Below, one piece after another: positions 8,880 through 17,662 of a DNA stretch of 64,000 nucleotides (position 1 is its first letter; each line of letters begins with the position of its first letter). Origin of the DNA: Inhella gelatinilytica (GTDB lineage Bacteria; Pseudomonadota; Gammaproteobacteria; Burkholderiales; Burkholderiaceae_C); contig NZ_JAEDAL010000007.1 of the NCBI RefSeq assembly GCF_016093295.1, forward strand, positions 62,001 through 126,000. Direction: 5' to 3'. Under the pieces are notes generated by a model. That model had not been told where the DNA came from and ran no database searches. It saw only the letters and a program-made list of their open reading frames with translations. A program made the position numbers and the translations under genes.

Positions 8880-9067
8880 GGGGGTGTCCATCGCGCACCG
8901 CGGACCGCATTCCTGAACCCAGGGTGGTTCAGGTGGGCGAGGTCAGCCGAGCTTCGGGTTCATCTGACGCGAGACGATCACGCCCGCTGGGCATGTTCCA
9001 AGCCCAAGCTCACAAGAGCATCGGTTCAAGGAAATATAGAGCCCGCGCGAACGCAATGGACAAGGGA
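8880..9067 (-). ncRNA. ssrS: 6S RNA
   Basis: The 220-base gap between zapA and the EVE gene holds a structured RNA on the minus strand. Bases 9061-9052 (GTCCATTGCG) can pair with 8894-8885 (CGCGATGGAC), with one G-U pair, to form a terminal closing stem. A CCTGAACC/GGTTCAGG hairpin lies near the 3' side (about 8911-8932). The 5' half contains GCGGGCTCTATATTTCC, and this order of elements recalls E. coli 6S RNA. Its place just downstream of zapA is the conserved one for proteobacterial ssrS. 6S RNA mimics an open promoter and sequesters the sigma-70 holoenzyme in stationary phase. The exact ends are estimated from the closing stem. Confidence 0.8.
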
Positions 9068-9074
9068 GATTGTG

Positions 9075-9392
9075 TCAGAGGAGGTTGCCGTCCGCGGCGA
9101 GCGCCTGATCTAAACGACGCAACAAATCACTCAAATCGGGCACGTCGCCGCCCTCAGCTTGGGGTCTGGCGTCAATCCATGCTGCCGTGCGCGAGGGCTG
9201 AGCCAGCTGGAAGGCGAGGTTCAGTGCCGCCAGGACTGCGATGCGTTCCCGTGCGCGAACCTTGCCCGCATCACGAATGGCACACATTTCGCGGTCCACT
9301 GCCGCCACAGCTTGGGTCAAGGCAGCTTCGCCACCAGGCGGGCAAGACAACCGATAGGCCTGCCCCATGATGCTGACATCCACTTGCTTCAC
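9075..9392 (-). CDS. zapA: Cell division protein ZapA
   Basis: A 105-residue FtsZ-ring-associated protein that bundles FtsZ filaments at midcell. The N-terminus KQVDVSIMGQAYRLSCPPGGEAALTQAVAAVD is the ZapA globular head, and AVLAALNLAFQLAQ leads into the C-terminal helix. The start (ATG 9392) overlaps the end of the upstream ZapB-like gene by four bases, so the two are probably translated together. The 6S RNA gene follows directly downstream, the usual zapA-ssrS arrangement. Confidence 0.88.
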   Translation of the reverse strand: MKQVDVSIMGQAYRLSCPPGGEAALTQAVAAVDREMCAIRDAGKVRARERIAVLAALNLAFQLAQPSRTAAWIDARPQAEGGDVPDLSDLLRRLDQALAADGNLL

Positions 9393-9598
9393 GCCGGGTC
9401 TCCTGGCGTTTCGACCGGCAGTCGAGCGAGCAATTGATCGACCCGGTTACGGGCGGCAGCAAGACGCGAGCGCAGGCTGTCACGTTCTTGCGTAATGGCC
9501 GTGATCTGGTCGTTCAACAGCGCGTTGGTGCGGGCCAGTTCCTCATGGCGCACCAGCAATCGTTCAACGCGGTCAAGCAAGTCGGGAAGCGGGGCCAT
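9389..9598 (-). CDS. ZapB-like small coiled-coil cell division protein
   Basis: A 69-residue protein that is nearly all coiled coil (LLDRVERLLVRHEELARTN, then ERDSLRSRLAAARNRVDQLLARL). It resembles the short ZapB/TIGR02449-type proteins found before zapA in betaproteobacteria. ATG 9598 is chosen because the coiled coil starts right after it; a longer frame reaching 9727 would add 43 arginine/proline-rich residues overlapping nth. The four-base overlap with zapA suggests a two-protein FtsZ-ring module. The family call rests on size, coiled coil and position. Confidence 0.7.
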   Translation of the reverse strand: MAPLPDLLDRVERLLVRHEELARTNALLNDQITAITQERDSLRSRLAAARNRVDQLLARLPVETPGDPA

Positions 9599-9627
9599 GG
9601 TCAAAGCGGGCACGAAAGAGGTTGATT

Positions 9628-10257
9628 TTAGGCCGTGCGGCCCTGGTCGCAATGGGGCCGCACGGCGCATTTTGCGCACTGCGGTTGACGGGCTTGACAG
9701 ACGTAGCGGCCGTGAAGAATCAACCAATGGTGGGCGTGCAGAAGATAGGGCGGTGGAATACGGCGTAGCAGGGCTTCTTCGACCGCCCGCGGCGTTTTTC
9801 CGGGCGCCAGCCCGGTTCGGTTTGCCACGCGAAAGATATGGGTATCGACCGCCATGGTGGGCTGACCAAAGGCCACATTGAGCACGACGTTGGCTGTCTT
9901 TCGGCCGACGCCCGGCAAGGCTTCCAGCGCGTCGCGGTCCGGTGGCACCTGGCCGCCATGCTCGGCCAATAGGCGCTGGCAGGTGGCCATCACGTGTTTG
10001 CCTTTGCTACGAAACAGCCCCAAGGTCTTGATGCAATCAATGACGCCGGCTTCACCCAGTTTCAGCATGCGCGCCGGCGTAGGGGCCATGGCGAAGAGCC
10101 GCCGTGTGGCTTTGTTGACACCGACGTCGGTGGCCTGGGCAGACAGCAGGACAGCGATCAGCAGTTCGAAGGTGCTGGCGTAAATCAGTTCCGTTTCAGG
10201 ATGCGGATTCGCAGCCTGAAGCGTGGCGAAGAAGGCTTCAACTGCCCCCGATTTCAT
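9628..10257 (-). CDS. nth: Endonuclease III
   Basis: A DNA glycosylase/AP lyase that removes oxidised pyrimidines. The helix-hairpin-helix [13 protein letters not shown] carries the catalytic Lys120, and VDTHIFR carries the catalytic Asp138. The [4Fe-4S] ligands Cys187, Cys194, Cys197 and Cys203 follow the usual C-x6-C-x2-C-x5-C spacing. The length, 209 residues, is normal. The ATG overlaps the rnfB stop (ATGA), so nth is translated as part of a phaZ-rnfB-nth unit. Confidence 0.95.
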   Translation of the reverse strand: MKSGAVEAFFATLQAANPHPETELIYASTFELLIAVLLSAQATDVGVNKATRRLFAMAPTPARMLKLGEAGVIDCIKTLGLFRSKGKHVMATCQRLLAEHGGQVPPDRDALEALPGVGRKTANVVLNVAFGQPTMAVDTHIFRVANRTGLAPGKTPRAVEEALLRRIPPPYLLHAHHWLILHGRYVCQARQPQCAKCAVRPHCDQGRTA

Positions 10258-10919
10258 GAGCCGTTTCGCGCCGCTGCGCGTGCACGGGCCTTGGCCAGGG
10301 CGGCTTCAACCGTGGCCCGTTTGCGTTCTGCAGATTCGGGGTGCTTGAGCGCATCGGGCAGGTGGGCCAGTTTGGCCTCCGCTTTGTGTGCCAAGCGCTC
10401 GGCTTGCCGGCGTGCCGCCTCGGGCTGCCGATCCTTGTGGTGTTGATAACGCCGGCGCGACTCAGTGGCTTGGTCCGCACTCCAGGCAGCCCAACCCGTC
10501 AGGCCTGGCGCGACGGGGTCCATACGAATGCAGTCGACGGGACACACGGGCAGGCACAGTTCACAGCCGTTACAGGCATCGGCTTGCACCACGTGCATGG
10601 CTTTGGCCGCGCCGACGATGGCATCGACCGGACAGGCTTTGATGCAGAGCGTGCAGCCAATGCACCAAGCTTCGTCGACGTACGCGACGGCGCGCTCGGC
10701 CTCGATGCCACAGGTTGGGTCGAGCGCAATCACAGCCCGCCCGGTAATTTCAGCCAGGCGCACCACGCCCGCCTGCCCACCGGGAGGACAACGGTTGATG
10801 GCGATACCGTCCCGTGCGATGGCCTCGGCGTACGCTTGGCAGTCGGGGTAGCCACAGCGGGTGCACTGGGTCTGCGGGAGGGCATCCAGAAGATGGGCAC
10901 TCAAATCCTGCCAAGACAT
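10254..10919 (-). CDS. RnfB-like ferredoxin (orphan electron transport complex subunit B)
   Basis: A 221-residue iron-sulfur protein. Near the N-terminus is a four-cysteine motif ([17 protein letters not shown], then NRCPPGG) like that of RnfB/RsxB, followed by two ferredoxin [4Fe-4S] motifs, [12 protein letters not shown] and [12 protein letters not shown]. The C-terminal 70 residues are a charged Ala/Arg/Lys-rich helix. RnfB normally works with five membrane partners (RnfA, C, D, G, E); none is visible here, and it also lacks a clear N-terminal membrane helix. Adjacent nth, itself a [4Fe-4S] protein, fits the frequent rnfB-nth pairing. The ATG at 10919 shares one base with the phaZ TGA. Confidence 0.85.
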   Translation of the reverse strand: MSWQDLSAHLLDALPQTQCTRCGYPDCQAYAEAIARDGIAINRCPPGGQAGVVRLAEITGRAVIALDPTCGIEAERAVAYVDEAWCIGCTLCIKACPVDAIVGAAKAMHVVQADACNGCELCLPVCPVDCIRMDPVAPGLTGWAAWSADQATESRRRYQHHKDRQPEAARRQAERLAHKAEAKLAHLPDALKHPESAERKRATVEAALAKARARAAARNGS

Positions 10920-12202
10920 CAAGCCATGCGCCTTTGTTTTTTGACCGGAACGCTGCGCTGACGGCGGTCATGCGCTCGGATGAAGTCGCGCACGACGGGG
11001 TACGCGTGTTCCCGCCAACGTCGGCCCGAAAAAATCCCGTAGTGGCCGGCGCCCTTGACGTCGTAATGGTGCTGATGATCTTTGGTGATCCCGGTGCACA
11101 GATCGTGTGCTGCGCGGGTCTGCCCCGCCCCGGAAATGTCATCCAACTCCCCCTCCACCGTCAGCAAACCGCAATTGCGGATGTCCTGAGGGCGAACGGG
11201 TTCGCCACGAACCACCCAGGTGCCATTGACCAAGGCGAAGTCTTGGAACACGGTCTTGATGGTGTCCAGGTAATACTCCGCAGGCAGATCCAGTACGGCG
11301 TTGTACTCGTCGTAGAAGACTCGATGCGATTCGGCCGACTCCTCGTCGCCGCGCACCAAGTCGAGGAAATAGTCGTAATGACTGGACAGGTGTCGCCCTG
11401 GATTCATCGCCACGAACCCGGTGTGCTGCAAGAAGCCAGGATAAACCGCACGTCCGGCGCCGGGGAAATGGCTCGGAACGCGGTAAATCACGTTGTTTTC
11501 GAACCAGGAGTAACTCTTGTTCATGGCCAAGTTGTTGACGGCCGTGGGGCTGCGGCGGGCATCGATGGGGCCCCCCATCATCGTCATGGAGCGAGGGACG
11601 ACGCCCCCCGCTGAAGCCTGCAAAGAGACCGCTGCCAGCACGGGCACCGTGGGTTGGCAAACCGAGATCACGTGAGCATGGGGGCCAATGTGATCGATGA
11701 ACTCGCGTACATAGGTTACGTAGTCATCCAGATGGAAGGGCCCGACATCCAGCGGCACCATGCGCGCGTCGATCCAGTCGGTGATGTAAACCTTGTGTTC
11801 CTTGAGTAGTTGCTTCACCGTGTCTCTCAAGAGCGTCGCGTGGTGTCCGGAGAGGGGCGCCACGACCAGTACGGTGGGCTGATCTTTCATGCGCTCTAGT
11901 TGCTCGGCATCGTCAGTGAAACGTTTGAAGCGGACCAGACGGCAAAACGGCTTTTCGATGGCCACGCGCTCTTGAACGGCGACCTGAACGCCATTGACCT
12001 CAACCTGATCGATGGCGAATGGGGGCTTTTCGTAGGCCTTGGCCAGGCGGTGCATCAGGTCCAGGCCCGCTGCCACACGGGGCGCCAGGGGGCCATGGGC
12101 AAAGGGAGACAGCGGGTGGCTGTACAACTGCCCGGCGGCCAAGGCGGCCTCGGCGAATGGGCTGAGCAGTGCCCGCTGGGCTTCGTAGAGTTGGTACAGC
12201 AT
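10919..12202 (-). CDS. phaZ: Intracellular polyhydroxyalkanoate depolymerase
   Basis: An alpha/beta-hydrolase that breaks down stored polyhydroxybutyrate granules. The nucleophile region is [14 protein letters not shown]: Cys182 takes the place of the serine of an ordinary lipase box, as in the Ralstonia PhaZ1 type. A conserved His is in [13 protein letters not shown] near the C-terminus. The start [13 protein letters not shown] matches the usual N-terminus of the family, so ATG 12202 is used, although an in-frame ATG at 12232 has a better ribosome-binding site (GAGG four bases upstream). The gene implies that the organism stores PHA. It is the first gene of a unit with rnfB and nth. Confidence 0.9.
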   Translation of the reverse strand: MLYQLYEAQRALLSPFAEAALAAGQLYSHPLSPFAHGPLAPRVAAGLDLMHRLAKAYEKPPFAIDQVEVNGVQVAVQERVAIEKPFCRLVRFKRFTDDAEQLERMKDQPTVLVVAPLSGHHATLLRDTVKQLLKEHKVYITDWIDARMVPLDVGPFHLDDYVTYVREFIDHIGPHAHVISVCQPTVPVLAAVSLQASAGGVVPRSMTMMGGPIDARRSPTAVNNLAMNKSYSWFENNVIYRVPSHFPGAGRAVYPGFLQHTGFVAMNPGRHLSSHYDYFLDLVRGDEESAESHRVFYDEYNAVLDLPAEYYLDTIKTVFQDFALVNGTWVVRGEPVRPQDIRNCGLLTVEGELDDISGAGQTRAAHDLCTGITKDHQHHYDVKGAGHYGIFSGRRWREHAYPVVRDFIRAHDRRQRSVPVKKQRRMA

Positions 12203-12351
12203 GGAGGGGATCCGAGCGAGAGGAAGGTGCATCTTGCCTCAAATGGTGCGCTGCAACATGGAAATCGAATTTCCCGGCGGCGACGAGAGGCAAGGTGTGA
12301 ATTTTGGCGCGGTCAAAGTAAGCTTCGCGGTTTTTCTCACTCGGCCCCGTC

Positions 12352-14406
12352 ATGTCAGAAACCACTGCAGCACCCGCGGGCGAATGGGTGCAATTTGAGG
12401 GTTCTCCCTTTCAGTTGCACCAACCGTTTCCGCCCGCCGGTGACCAGCCGCGCGCGATTGAGCAGTTGGTTGAAGGCCTACAGGATGGGCTGACTTACCA
12501 GACCCTGTTGGGGGTGACGGGATCGGGCAAGACCTTCACCATGGCCAACGTGATCGCTCGCATGGGGCGACCGGCTATCGTGTTTGCCCACAACAAGACG
12601 CTGGCTGCCCAGCTCTACAGCGAGTTCCGTGAGTTCTTTCCCAAGAACGCCGTTGAATATTTCGTCAGCTATTACGACTACTACCAGCCGGAGGCGTACG
12701 TCCCACAGCGGGACTTGTTCATTGAAAAGGACAGCGCCATCAACGAGCAAATCGAGCAATTGCGCCTGTCGTGCACGAAGAGTTTGCTCGAGCGGCGGGA
12801 CGTGGTCATCGTGGCATCGGTTTCAGCCATCTATGGCATTGGCAATCCGAGCGACTATCACCAAATGGTCATGACCCTGCGAATCGGCGACACCCTGGGT
12901 CAGCGTGACCTGATTGCGCAGTTGGTGCGGATGCAATACAGCCGCAACGAACTGGAATTCACGCGGGGGCATTTCCGCGTTCGCGGCGACACGGTGGACG
13001 TCTTCCCGGCCGAACACTCGGAATTGGCGCTGCGCATCGAGCTGTTCGACGACGAGGTCGAAAGCATGAGTCTTTTCGATCCTTTGACGGGGCGGGTTCA
13101 GCAGAAGTTGGCCCGGTTCACGGTGTATCCGAGCAGCCATTACGTGACGCCACGGGAGCGTGTTTTGGCGGCCCTGGAAACCATCAAAGAAGAACTGCGC
13201 CAGCGTGTCGGGGAGTTTCTGAAGGACGGCAAATTGGTGGAGGCCCAGCGGATTGAGCAGCGCACCCGGTTTGACATCGAGATGCTTCAGGAAGTCGGGC
13301 ACTGCAAGGGTATTGAAAACTACACACGGCACCTCAGCGGGGCTGCGCCGGGTGATGCCCCGCCGACGCTCGTGGACTACTTACCGGCTGACGCCTTGAT
13401 GTTCATCGACGAGAGCCACGTCACCATCGGGCAGTTCGGGGCCATGTACAACGGGGATCGGGCACGCAAAACGACTTTGGTGGAGTATGGATTTCGCCTG
13501 CCTTCAGCACTTGATAACCGCCCTCTGAAGTTCGAAGAGTTTGAGCGCAAGATGCGCCAGGCGATCTTTGTTTCGGCAACACCGGCGGACTACGAGAAGC
13601 GTCAAGCTGGACAAGTTGTCGAGCAGGTGGTGCGGCCGACGGGGTTGGTCGATCCCGTGGTGCAGGTTCGACCAGCCACTCATCAAGTGGACGACCTGCT
13701 CAGCGAGATTCGCAAATGCGTTGACGTGCAGGAACGGGTGCTTGTGACGGTGCTCACCAAGCGCATGGCCGAGCAGTTGACCGATTACTTGCACGAAAAC
13801 GGCGTCAAAGTTCGCTACCTGCATTCCGATGTGGACACGGTGGAGCGTGTGGAGATCATCCGCGACCTCCGCCTGGGGACCTTCGATGTGCTGGTCGGGA
13901 TCAATCTCTTGAGGGAAGGCCTTGACATTCCCGAGGTTTCACTGGTGGCCATCCTGGATGCCGATAAAGAAGGCTTTCTGCGCAGTGAGCGCAGTCTGAT
14001 TCAGACGATTGGGCGGGCGGCCCGCCACCTTCACGGCCAGGCCATTCTGTATGCCGATCGCATGACGGACTCGATGCGACGGGCGCTCCAAGAGACCGAA
14101 CGTCGTCGCACCAAACAGTTGGCGTTCAATGCGGAGCACGGCATCACGCCGCGCGGTGTTGCCAAACGGGTGCGGGACTTGATTGACGGCGTGGTGTCGG
14201 ATCGGGGGCGCGATGTCGCGGCAGCGCCTGTGGTCCCAGGCGTCGAGGGCTTGAGTGAAAAAGAACTCGGCCGGCGCATTCAGCAACTTGAGCGCCAGAT
14301 GCTGGAACACGCCCGCAACCTGGAGTTCGAGCAGGCAGCACGACTGCGGGATCAATTGGCGCAATTCAAAGAGCAAATGTTGGGTGCCAGCAAGAGAGAT
14401 GCCTAG
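12352..14406 (+). CDS. uvrB: Excinuclease ABC subunit B
   Basis: The damage-verification helicase of nucleotide excision repair, 684 residues. It shows Walker A ([10 protein letters not shown]), the beta-hairpin region with [12 protein letters not shown], the DESH box ([13 protein letters not shown]), helicase motifs V-VI ([25 protein letters not shown]) and a C-terminal UVR domain ([23 protein letters not shown]) that contacts UvrA/UvrC. It is divergent from phaZ across 149 bases. I looked for a LexA-type CTG-N10-CAG operator in that gap and did not see one. Confidence 0.97.
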   Translation: MSETTAAPAGEWVQFEGSPFQLHQPFPPAGDQPRAIEQLVEGLQDGLTYQTLLGVTGSGKTFTMANVIARMGRPAIVFAHNKTLAAQLYSEFREFFPKNAVEYFVSYYDYYQPEAYVPQRDLFIEKDSAINEQIEQLRLSCTKSLLERRDVVIVASVSAIYGIGNPSDYHQMVMTLRIGDTLGQRDLIAQLVRMQYSRNELEFTRGHFRVRGDTVDVFPAEHSELALRIELFDDEVESMSLFDPLTGRVQQKLARFTVYPSSHYVTPRERVLAALETIKEELRQRVGEFLKDGKLVEAQRIEQRTRFDIEMLQEVGHCKGIENYTRHLSGAAPGDAPPTLVDYLPADALMFIDESHVTIGQFGAMYNGDRARKTTLVEYGFRLPSALDNRPLKFEEFERKMRQAIFVSATPADYEKRQAGQVVEQVVRPTGLVDPVVQVRPATHQVDDLLSEIRKCVDVQERVLVTVLTKRMAEQLTDYLHENGVKVRYLHSDVDTVERVEIIRDLRLGTFDVLVGINLLREGLDIPEVSLVAILDADKEGFLRSERSLIQTIGRAARHLHGQAILYADRMTDSMRRALQETERRRTKQLAFNAEHGITPRGVAKRVRDLIDGVVSDRGRDVAAAPVVPGVEGLSEKELGRRIQQLERQMLEHARNLEFEQAARLRDQLAQFKEQMLGASKRDA

Positions 14407-14455
14407 ACTCGCCGCCAGTTTCATAGGGTATCGCTATGGCGGCCATCAGCTTGTT

Positions 14456-14486
14456 TTGATCCGCTCCTGAAATAGGTGACTAAAAT
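14456..14486 (+). promoter_or_regulatory. Probable isc operon promoter
   Basis: TTGATC (14456-14461) and TAAAAT (14481-14486) could serve as -35 and -10 hexamers, with a longer than ideal 19-base spacer. The -10 lies inside the IscR-like box, so bound IscR would block RNA polymerase, as in E. coli. Confidence 0.45.
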
Positions 14487-14498
14487 GCTCGACAATTA
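14472..14498 (+). promoter_or_regulatory. IscR type 1 operator
   Basis: The sequence around ATAGGTGACTAAAATGCTCG fits the type 1 site recognised by [2Fe-2S]-IscR (ATA..GACT.....AGTC..TAT form), with a good left half and a degenerate right half. It lies 58 bases before the iscR start, where it would give negative autoregulation of the isc operon. Confidence 0.6.
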
Positions 14499-14556
14499 CA
14501 AGGGTATGCCCTGATCAAGGGCTCCGTGCCACCGTTTCCTCTGAGGGAGTGACGCC

Positions 14557-15099
14557 ATGCGCCTGACCACCAAAGGTCGATTTGCCGTGACCGCCATGGT
14601 TGATTTGGCTTTGCGCGAACACAGCGGGCCGGTTTCCTTGGCGGCTATCGCGCAACGACAGCAAATTTCGCTGTCTTACCTGGAGCAGCTTTTTGGCAAG
14701 CTGCGGCGCGCGGACTTGGTGGAGTCGACGCGGGGTCCCGGTGGGGGCTACACCCTTGCGCGCTCGAGCAACACCATCACGGTGGCTGACGTGATTCAAG
14801 CCGTGGATGAAGCGCTGGATGCGACGGGCTGCGGTGGCCATGAAAACTGCATGGGTCACGACACGGGGGCATGTTTGACTCACGATTTGTGGACCCGGTT
14901 GAACGAGCGCATGCTGGACTTTCTCTCTGGGGTTAGCCTGGGGCAGATCGTCGAAGAGCAGCGCGCCAAAGGCGTGGCGGTCGAAGAAATCCCGGTGAGT
15001 TCGATCAAACGGGCTTTCCAGCCGTCGCCGCTGACCAAGCCCATCCGCGTGAACGCCCCCAATTCTGTTTTTGATCTCGGCACGGTGCTGAGCAAGTAA
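14557..15099 (+). CDS. iscR: Fe-S cluster assembly transcriptional regulator IscR
   Basis: An Rrf2-family DNA-binding protein, 180 residues, that senses cluster supply by carrying a [2Fe-2S] cluster. The winged helix-turn-helix is [19 protein letters not shown] followed by [14 protein letters not shown]. Cluster ligands are Cys92, Cys98 and Cys106 with His109 in CLTH; the spacing between the second and third cysteine is two residues longer than in E. coli IscR. It heads the operon iscR-iscS-iscU-iscA-hscB-hscA-fdx and probably represses it through the box upstream. Confidence 0.95.
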   Translation: MRLTTKGRFAVTAMVDLALREHSGPVSLAAIAQRQQISLSYLEQLFGKLRRADLVESTRGPGGGYTLARSSNTITVADVIQAVDEALDATGCGGHENCMGHDTGACLTHDLWTRLNERMLDFLSGVSLGQIVEEQRAKGVAVEEIPVSSIKRAFQPSPLTKPIRVNAPNSVFDLGTVLSK

Positions 15100-15107
15100 G
15101 TTCTCTC

Positions 15108-16325
15108 ATGACTCCTCATTTGCCCATTTATCTGGATTACGGTGCCACCACGCCGGTGGACCCCCGTGTGGTTGACGCCATGATTCCCTGGCTGCGCGAG
15201 CATTTTGGTAATGCGGCCTCACGCAGTCACGCTTATGGTTGGGAGGCCGAAGCAGCGATCGAAAAAGCGCGGGAGCAAGTGGCGGCCCTGATTCAGGCCG
15301 ATCCGCGGGAAATTGTGTGGACCAGTGGGGCAACCGAAAGCAACAATCTGGCGTTGAAGGGCGCTGCTGAGTTCTACAAGACCCGCGGCAACCACATCGT
15401 CACCGTGAAGACGGAGCACAAGGCGGTCTTGGACACGTGCCGCGAGTTGGAGCGCCGCGGTTTCGACGTGACCTATCTGGATGTGTTGCCAAACGGCCTG
15501 CTGGATTACGAGACCTTCAAGACTGCGGTCAGCAAGCCTGGAACGATCTTGGCGTCCGTTATGGCGGTCAACAACGAAATCGGGGTGATTCAGGACCTGT
15601 CGGCCCTGGGCGCGCTGTGCCGACAGTTGGGGGTCATTTTCCATGTGGATGCCGCGCAGGCGACGGGAAAGATGCCCATCGACCTGTCGACCTTGCCGAT
15701 TGACTTGATGAGTCTGGCTTCCCACAAGAGTTATGGCCCCAAAGGGATCGGCGCTCTTTACGTTCGTCGAAAACCGCGGGTGCGCTTGGAGGCGCAGATG
15801 CATGGTGGGGGTCACGAGCGGGGCATGCGCTCGGGTACGCTGCCTACCCATCAAATCGTCGGTATGGGCGAGGCCTTTCGCATTGCGCGGGAGGAGATGG
15901 CGACGGAATTGTCGCGCGTGCGGGCTTTGCAGCAGCGATTGCTGGCGGGGTTGGCCTCGATTGAAGAGTCTTACGTCAACGGCGACTTGGAGCGTCGGGT
16001 GCCGCACAACATCAACATTTCCTTTAACTATGTGGAAGGGGAGTCGTTGATCATGGGCGTGAAAGAGTTGGCGGTCTCGTCGGGTTCGGCCTGTACCTCT
16101 GCCAGCTTGGAACCCAGTTACGTGCTGCGTGCGTTGGGCCGCTCCGATGAGTTGGCTCACTCGTCGCTGCGCATGACGATTGGCCGGTTCACCACCGAAG
16201 AAGACATCGATACGGCGGTTCGCTTGCTTCAGGACCGGGTGGCCAAACTGCGCGACCTCTCACCCTTGTGGGAGATGTTCAAGGATGGCGTCGACTTGTC
16301 GACCATCCAGTGGGCCGCGCACTGA
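15108..16325 (+). CDS. iscS: Cysteine desulfurase IscS
   Basis: A PLP-dependent enzyme that takes sulfur from L-cysteine and passes it as persulfide to IscU and other acceptors. PLP binds Lys207 in [12 protein letters not shown]; the catalytic Cys329 is in [13 protein letters not shown], the long-loop group I form. At 405 residues it matches E. coli IscS (404). It follows iscR by eight bases and precedes its scaffold partner iscU by fifteen. Confidence 0.97.
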   Translation: MTPHLPIYLDYGATTPVDPRVVDAMIPWLREHFGNAASRSHAYGWEAEAAIEKAREQVAALIQADPREIVWTSGATESNNLALKGAAEFYKTRGNHIVTVKTEHKAVLDTCRELERRGFDVTYLDVLPNGLLDYETFKTAVSKPGTILASVMAVNNEIGVIQDLSALGALCRQLGVIFHVDAAQATGKMPIDLSTLPIDLMSLASHKSYGPKGIGALYVRRKPRVRLEAQMHGGGHERGMRSGTLPTHQIVGMGEAFRIAREEMATELSRVRALQQRLLAGLASIEESYVNGDLERRVPHNINISFNYVEGESLIMGVKELAVSSGSACTSASLEPSYVLRALGRSDELAHSSLRMTIGRFTTEEDIDTAVRLLQDRVAKLRDLSPLWEMFKDGVDLSTIQWAAH

Positions 16326-16340
16326 TAGTGGAGAGTTGAC

Positions 16341-16733
16341 ATGGCATACAGCGACAAAGTGGTGGATCACTACGAGAACCCCCGCAATGTGGGCAGCTTT
16401 GAAAAAGGCGATGCGGCGGTGGGCACCGGTATGGTTGGCGCACCGGCTTGCGGCGACGTCATGAAGCTGCAAATCAAAGTCAATCAGGCGACAGGTCTCA
16501 TCGAAGACGCACGCTTCAAAACCTATGGCTGTGGTTCGGCGATTGCGAGCAGTTCGTTGGTGACAGAGTGGGTCAAGGGCAAGAGCCTGGACGAAGCACT
16601 GTCCATCAAGAACAGCCAGATCGCGGAGGAATTGGCCTTGCCGCCCGTGAAGATTCATTGCTCGATCTTGGCGGAAGATGCCATCAAAGCAGCCGTGGCG
16701 GATTACCGGGCCAAAAATACGCAGGAGGCCTGA
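16341..16733 (+). CDS. iscU: Fe-S cluster scaffold protein IscU
   Basis: The scaffold on which [2Fe-2S] and [4Fe-4S] clusters are built, 130 residues. Cluster ligands are Cys37 and Asp39 (ACGDV), Cys64 (GCGSA) and His106-Cys107. The LPPVK motif recognised by the chaperone HscA is intact at residues 100-104, consistent with hscB and hscA downstream. Confidence 0.97.
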   Translation: MAYSDKVVDHYENPRNVGSFEKGDAAVGTGMVGAPACGDVMKLQIKVNQATGLIEDARFKTYGCGSAIASSSLVTEWVKGKSLDEALSIKNSQIAEELALPPVKIHCSILAEDAIKAAVADYRAKNTQEA

Positions 16734-16734
16734 A

Positions 16735-17058
16735 ATGGCAGTGACCCTGACGGAAGCGGCGGCACGGCATGTCACCAAATACTTGGCGCGTCGCGGCAAG
16801 GGCGTGGGGGTGCGCTTGGGTGTCAAAACGACGGGCTGTTCGGGGATGGCTTACAAGCTGGAATACGCCGACGAGGTTTCCCCTGAGGACGTGGTGTTTG
16901 AGGATCAGGGCGTCAAAGTCTTGGTGGACCCGAAGAGCCTGGCGTACTTGGATGGAACTGAATTGGATTTCGTTCGAGAGGGCCTTAACGAAGGCTTCAA
17001 GTTCCGCAATCCGCAAGAGAAAGACCGCTGCGGTTGCGGTGAATCCTTCCGTGTTTAA
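16735..17058 (+). CDS. iscA: A-type iron-sulfur carrier IscA
   Basis: A 107-residue A-type carrier that receives clusters or iron and passes them on, especially for [4Fe-4S] maturation. The three conserved cysteines are present: Cys35 (TTGCSG) and Cys99/Cys101 (RCGCGESF). ATG 16735 lies one base after the iscU stop; an in-frame upstream ATG inside iscU would only add unconserved residues. Confidence 0.96.
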   Translation: MAVTLTEAAARHVTKYLARRGKGVGVRLGVKTTGCSGMAYKLEYADEVSPEDVVFEDQGVKVLVDPKSLAYLDGTELDFVREGLNEGFKFRNPQEKDRCGCGESFRV

Positions 17059-17076
17059 CCCCTGCAGGGTGTGAAG

Positions 17077-17101
17077 GCGCGGTGCGAGGCCGCGCTTTTT
17101 T
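17077..17101 (+). terminator. Intrinsic terminator or attenuator between iscA and hscB
   Basis: GCGCGG (17077-17082) pairs with CCGCGC (17090-17095) around a seven-base loop, followed directly by six T. It sits inside the otherwise continuous isc operon, 20 bases before the hscB start, so it may lower hscBA-fdx expression relative to iscRSUA. Confidence 0.75.
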
Positions 17102-17120
17102 CATTTCTTCACTGATTCCG

Positions 17121-17645
17121 ATGCAGCTGTCGAGCAACGACTTCGAACTGTTTGGCCTGCCGGTTCGCTACCAAGTGGAGCGAACCGACTTGGATGCCCG
17201 TTGGAAGCGACTGGCCGCTCAGGTTCATCCTGATCGCCATGTGGGGCAGGGTGCGGCGACGCAGGCTCAGGCCATGCAGTGGGCCTTGCGAGTGAATGAA
17301 GCCTACCGGCGTTTGCGAGATCCGCTGGCCCGTGGGGCCTACCTGTGTGAGTTGCGTGGGGCGCCGATTCAGGCAGAGAGCAATACCCACATGTGCATGG
17401 CCTTCCTCGGCGAACAGATGGAGTGGCGCGAGTGCCTGGACGAGGCGGAGGATGAGGCGGGCATTGATGCGCTTCAGGCCCGTGTACACCGGCGCCAACG
17501 CGGCCTGTTCGACACGGTCGCCCGGGAACTGGACAGCCCCGACGGGTGCCCCAACCAGGCGGCTCAGGCGGTACGGTCGCTGATGTTCGTCGCCCGATTC
17601 CTAAAAGACATTGAGCGCCGCCGTGACGCGCTCTTTCCCATTTGA
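17121..17645 (+). CDS. hscB: Fe-S cluster assembly co-chaperone HscB
   Basis: A J-domain co-chaperone that delivers IscU to HscA and stimulates its ATPase. The J domain occupies about residues 6-75, with the HPD motif at 36-38 (AAQVHPDRH); the C-terminal three-helix part that binds IscU follows. Length 174 residues, normal. ATG 17121 is chosen because homologues start just before the NDFELFGLP motif, and the longer frame from 17082 would run through the terminator hairpin. Confidence 0.93.
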   Translation: MQLSSNDFELFGLPVRYQVERTDLDARWKRLAAQVHPDRHVGQGAATQAQAMQWALRVNEAYRRLRDPLARGAYLCELRGAPIQAESNTHMCMAFLGEQMEWRECLDEAEDEAGIDALQARVHRRQRGLFDTVARELDSPDGCPNQAAQAVRSLMFVARFLKDIERRRDALFPI

Positions 17646-17662
17646 AAGCTAGACGCTGAACC

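Noticed and set aside
12203-12351. A LexA (SOS) operator upstream of uvrB
   Set aside because: No CTG-N10-CAG or close match was found in the gap, so SOS control cannot be supported.
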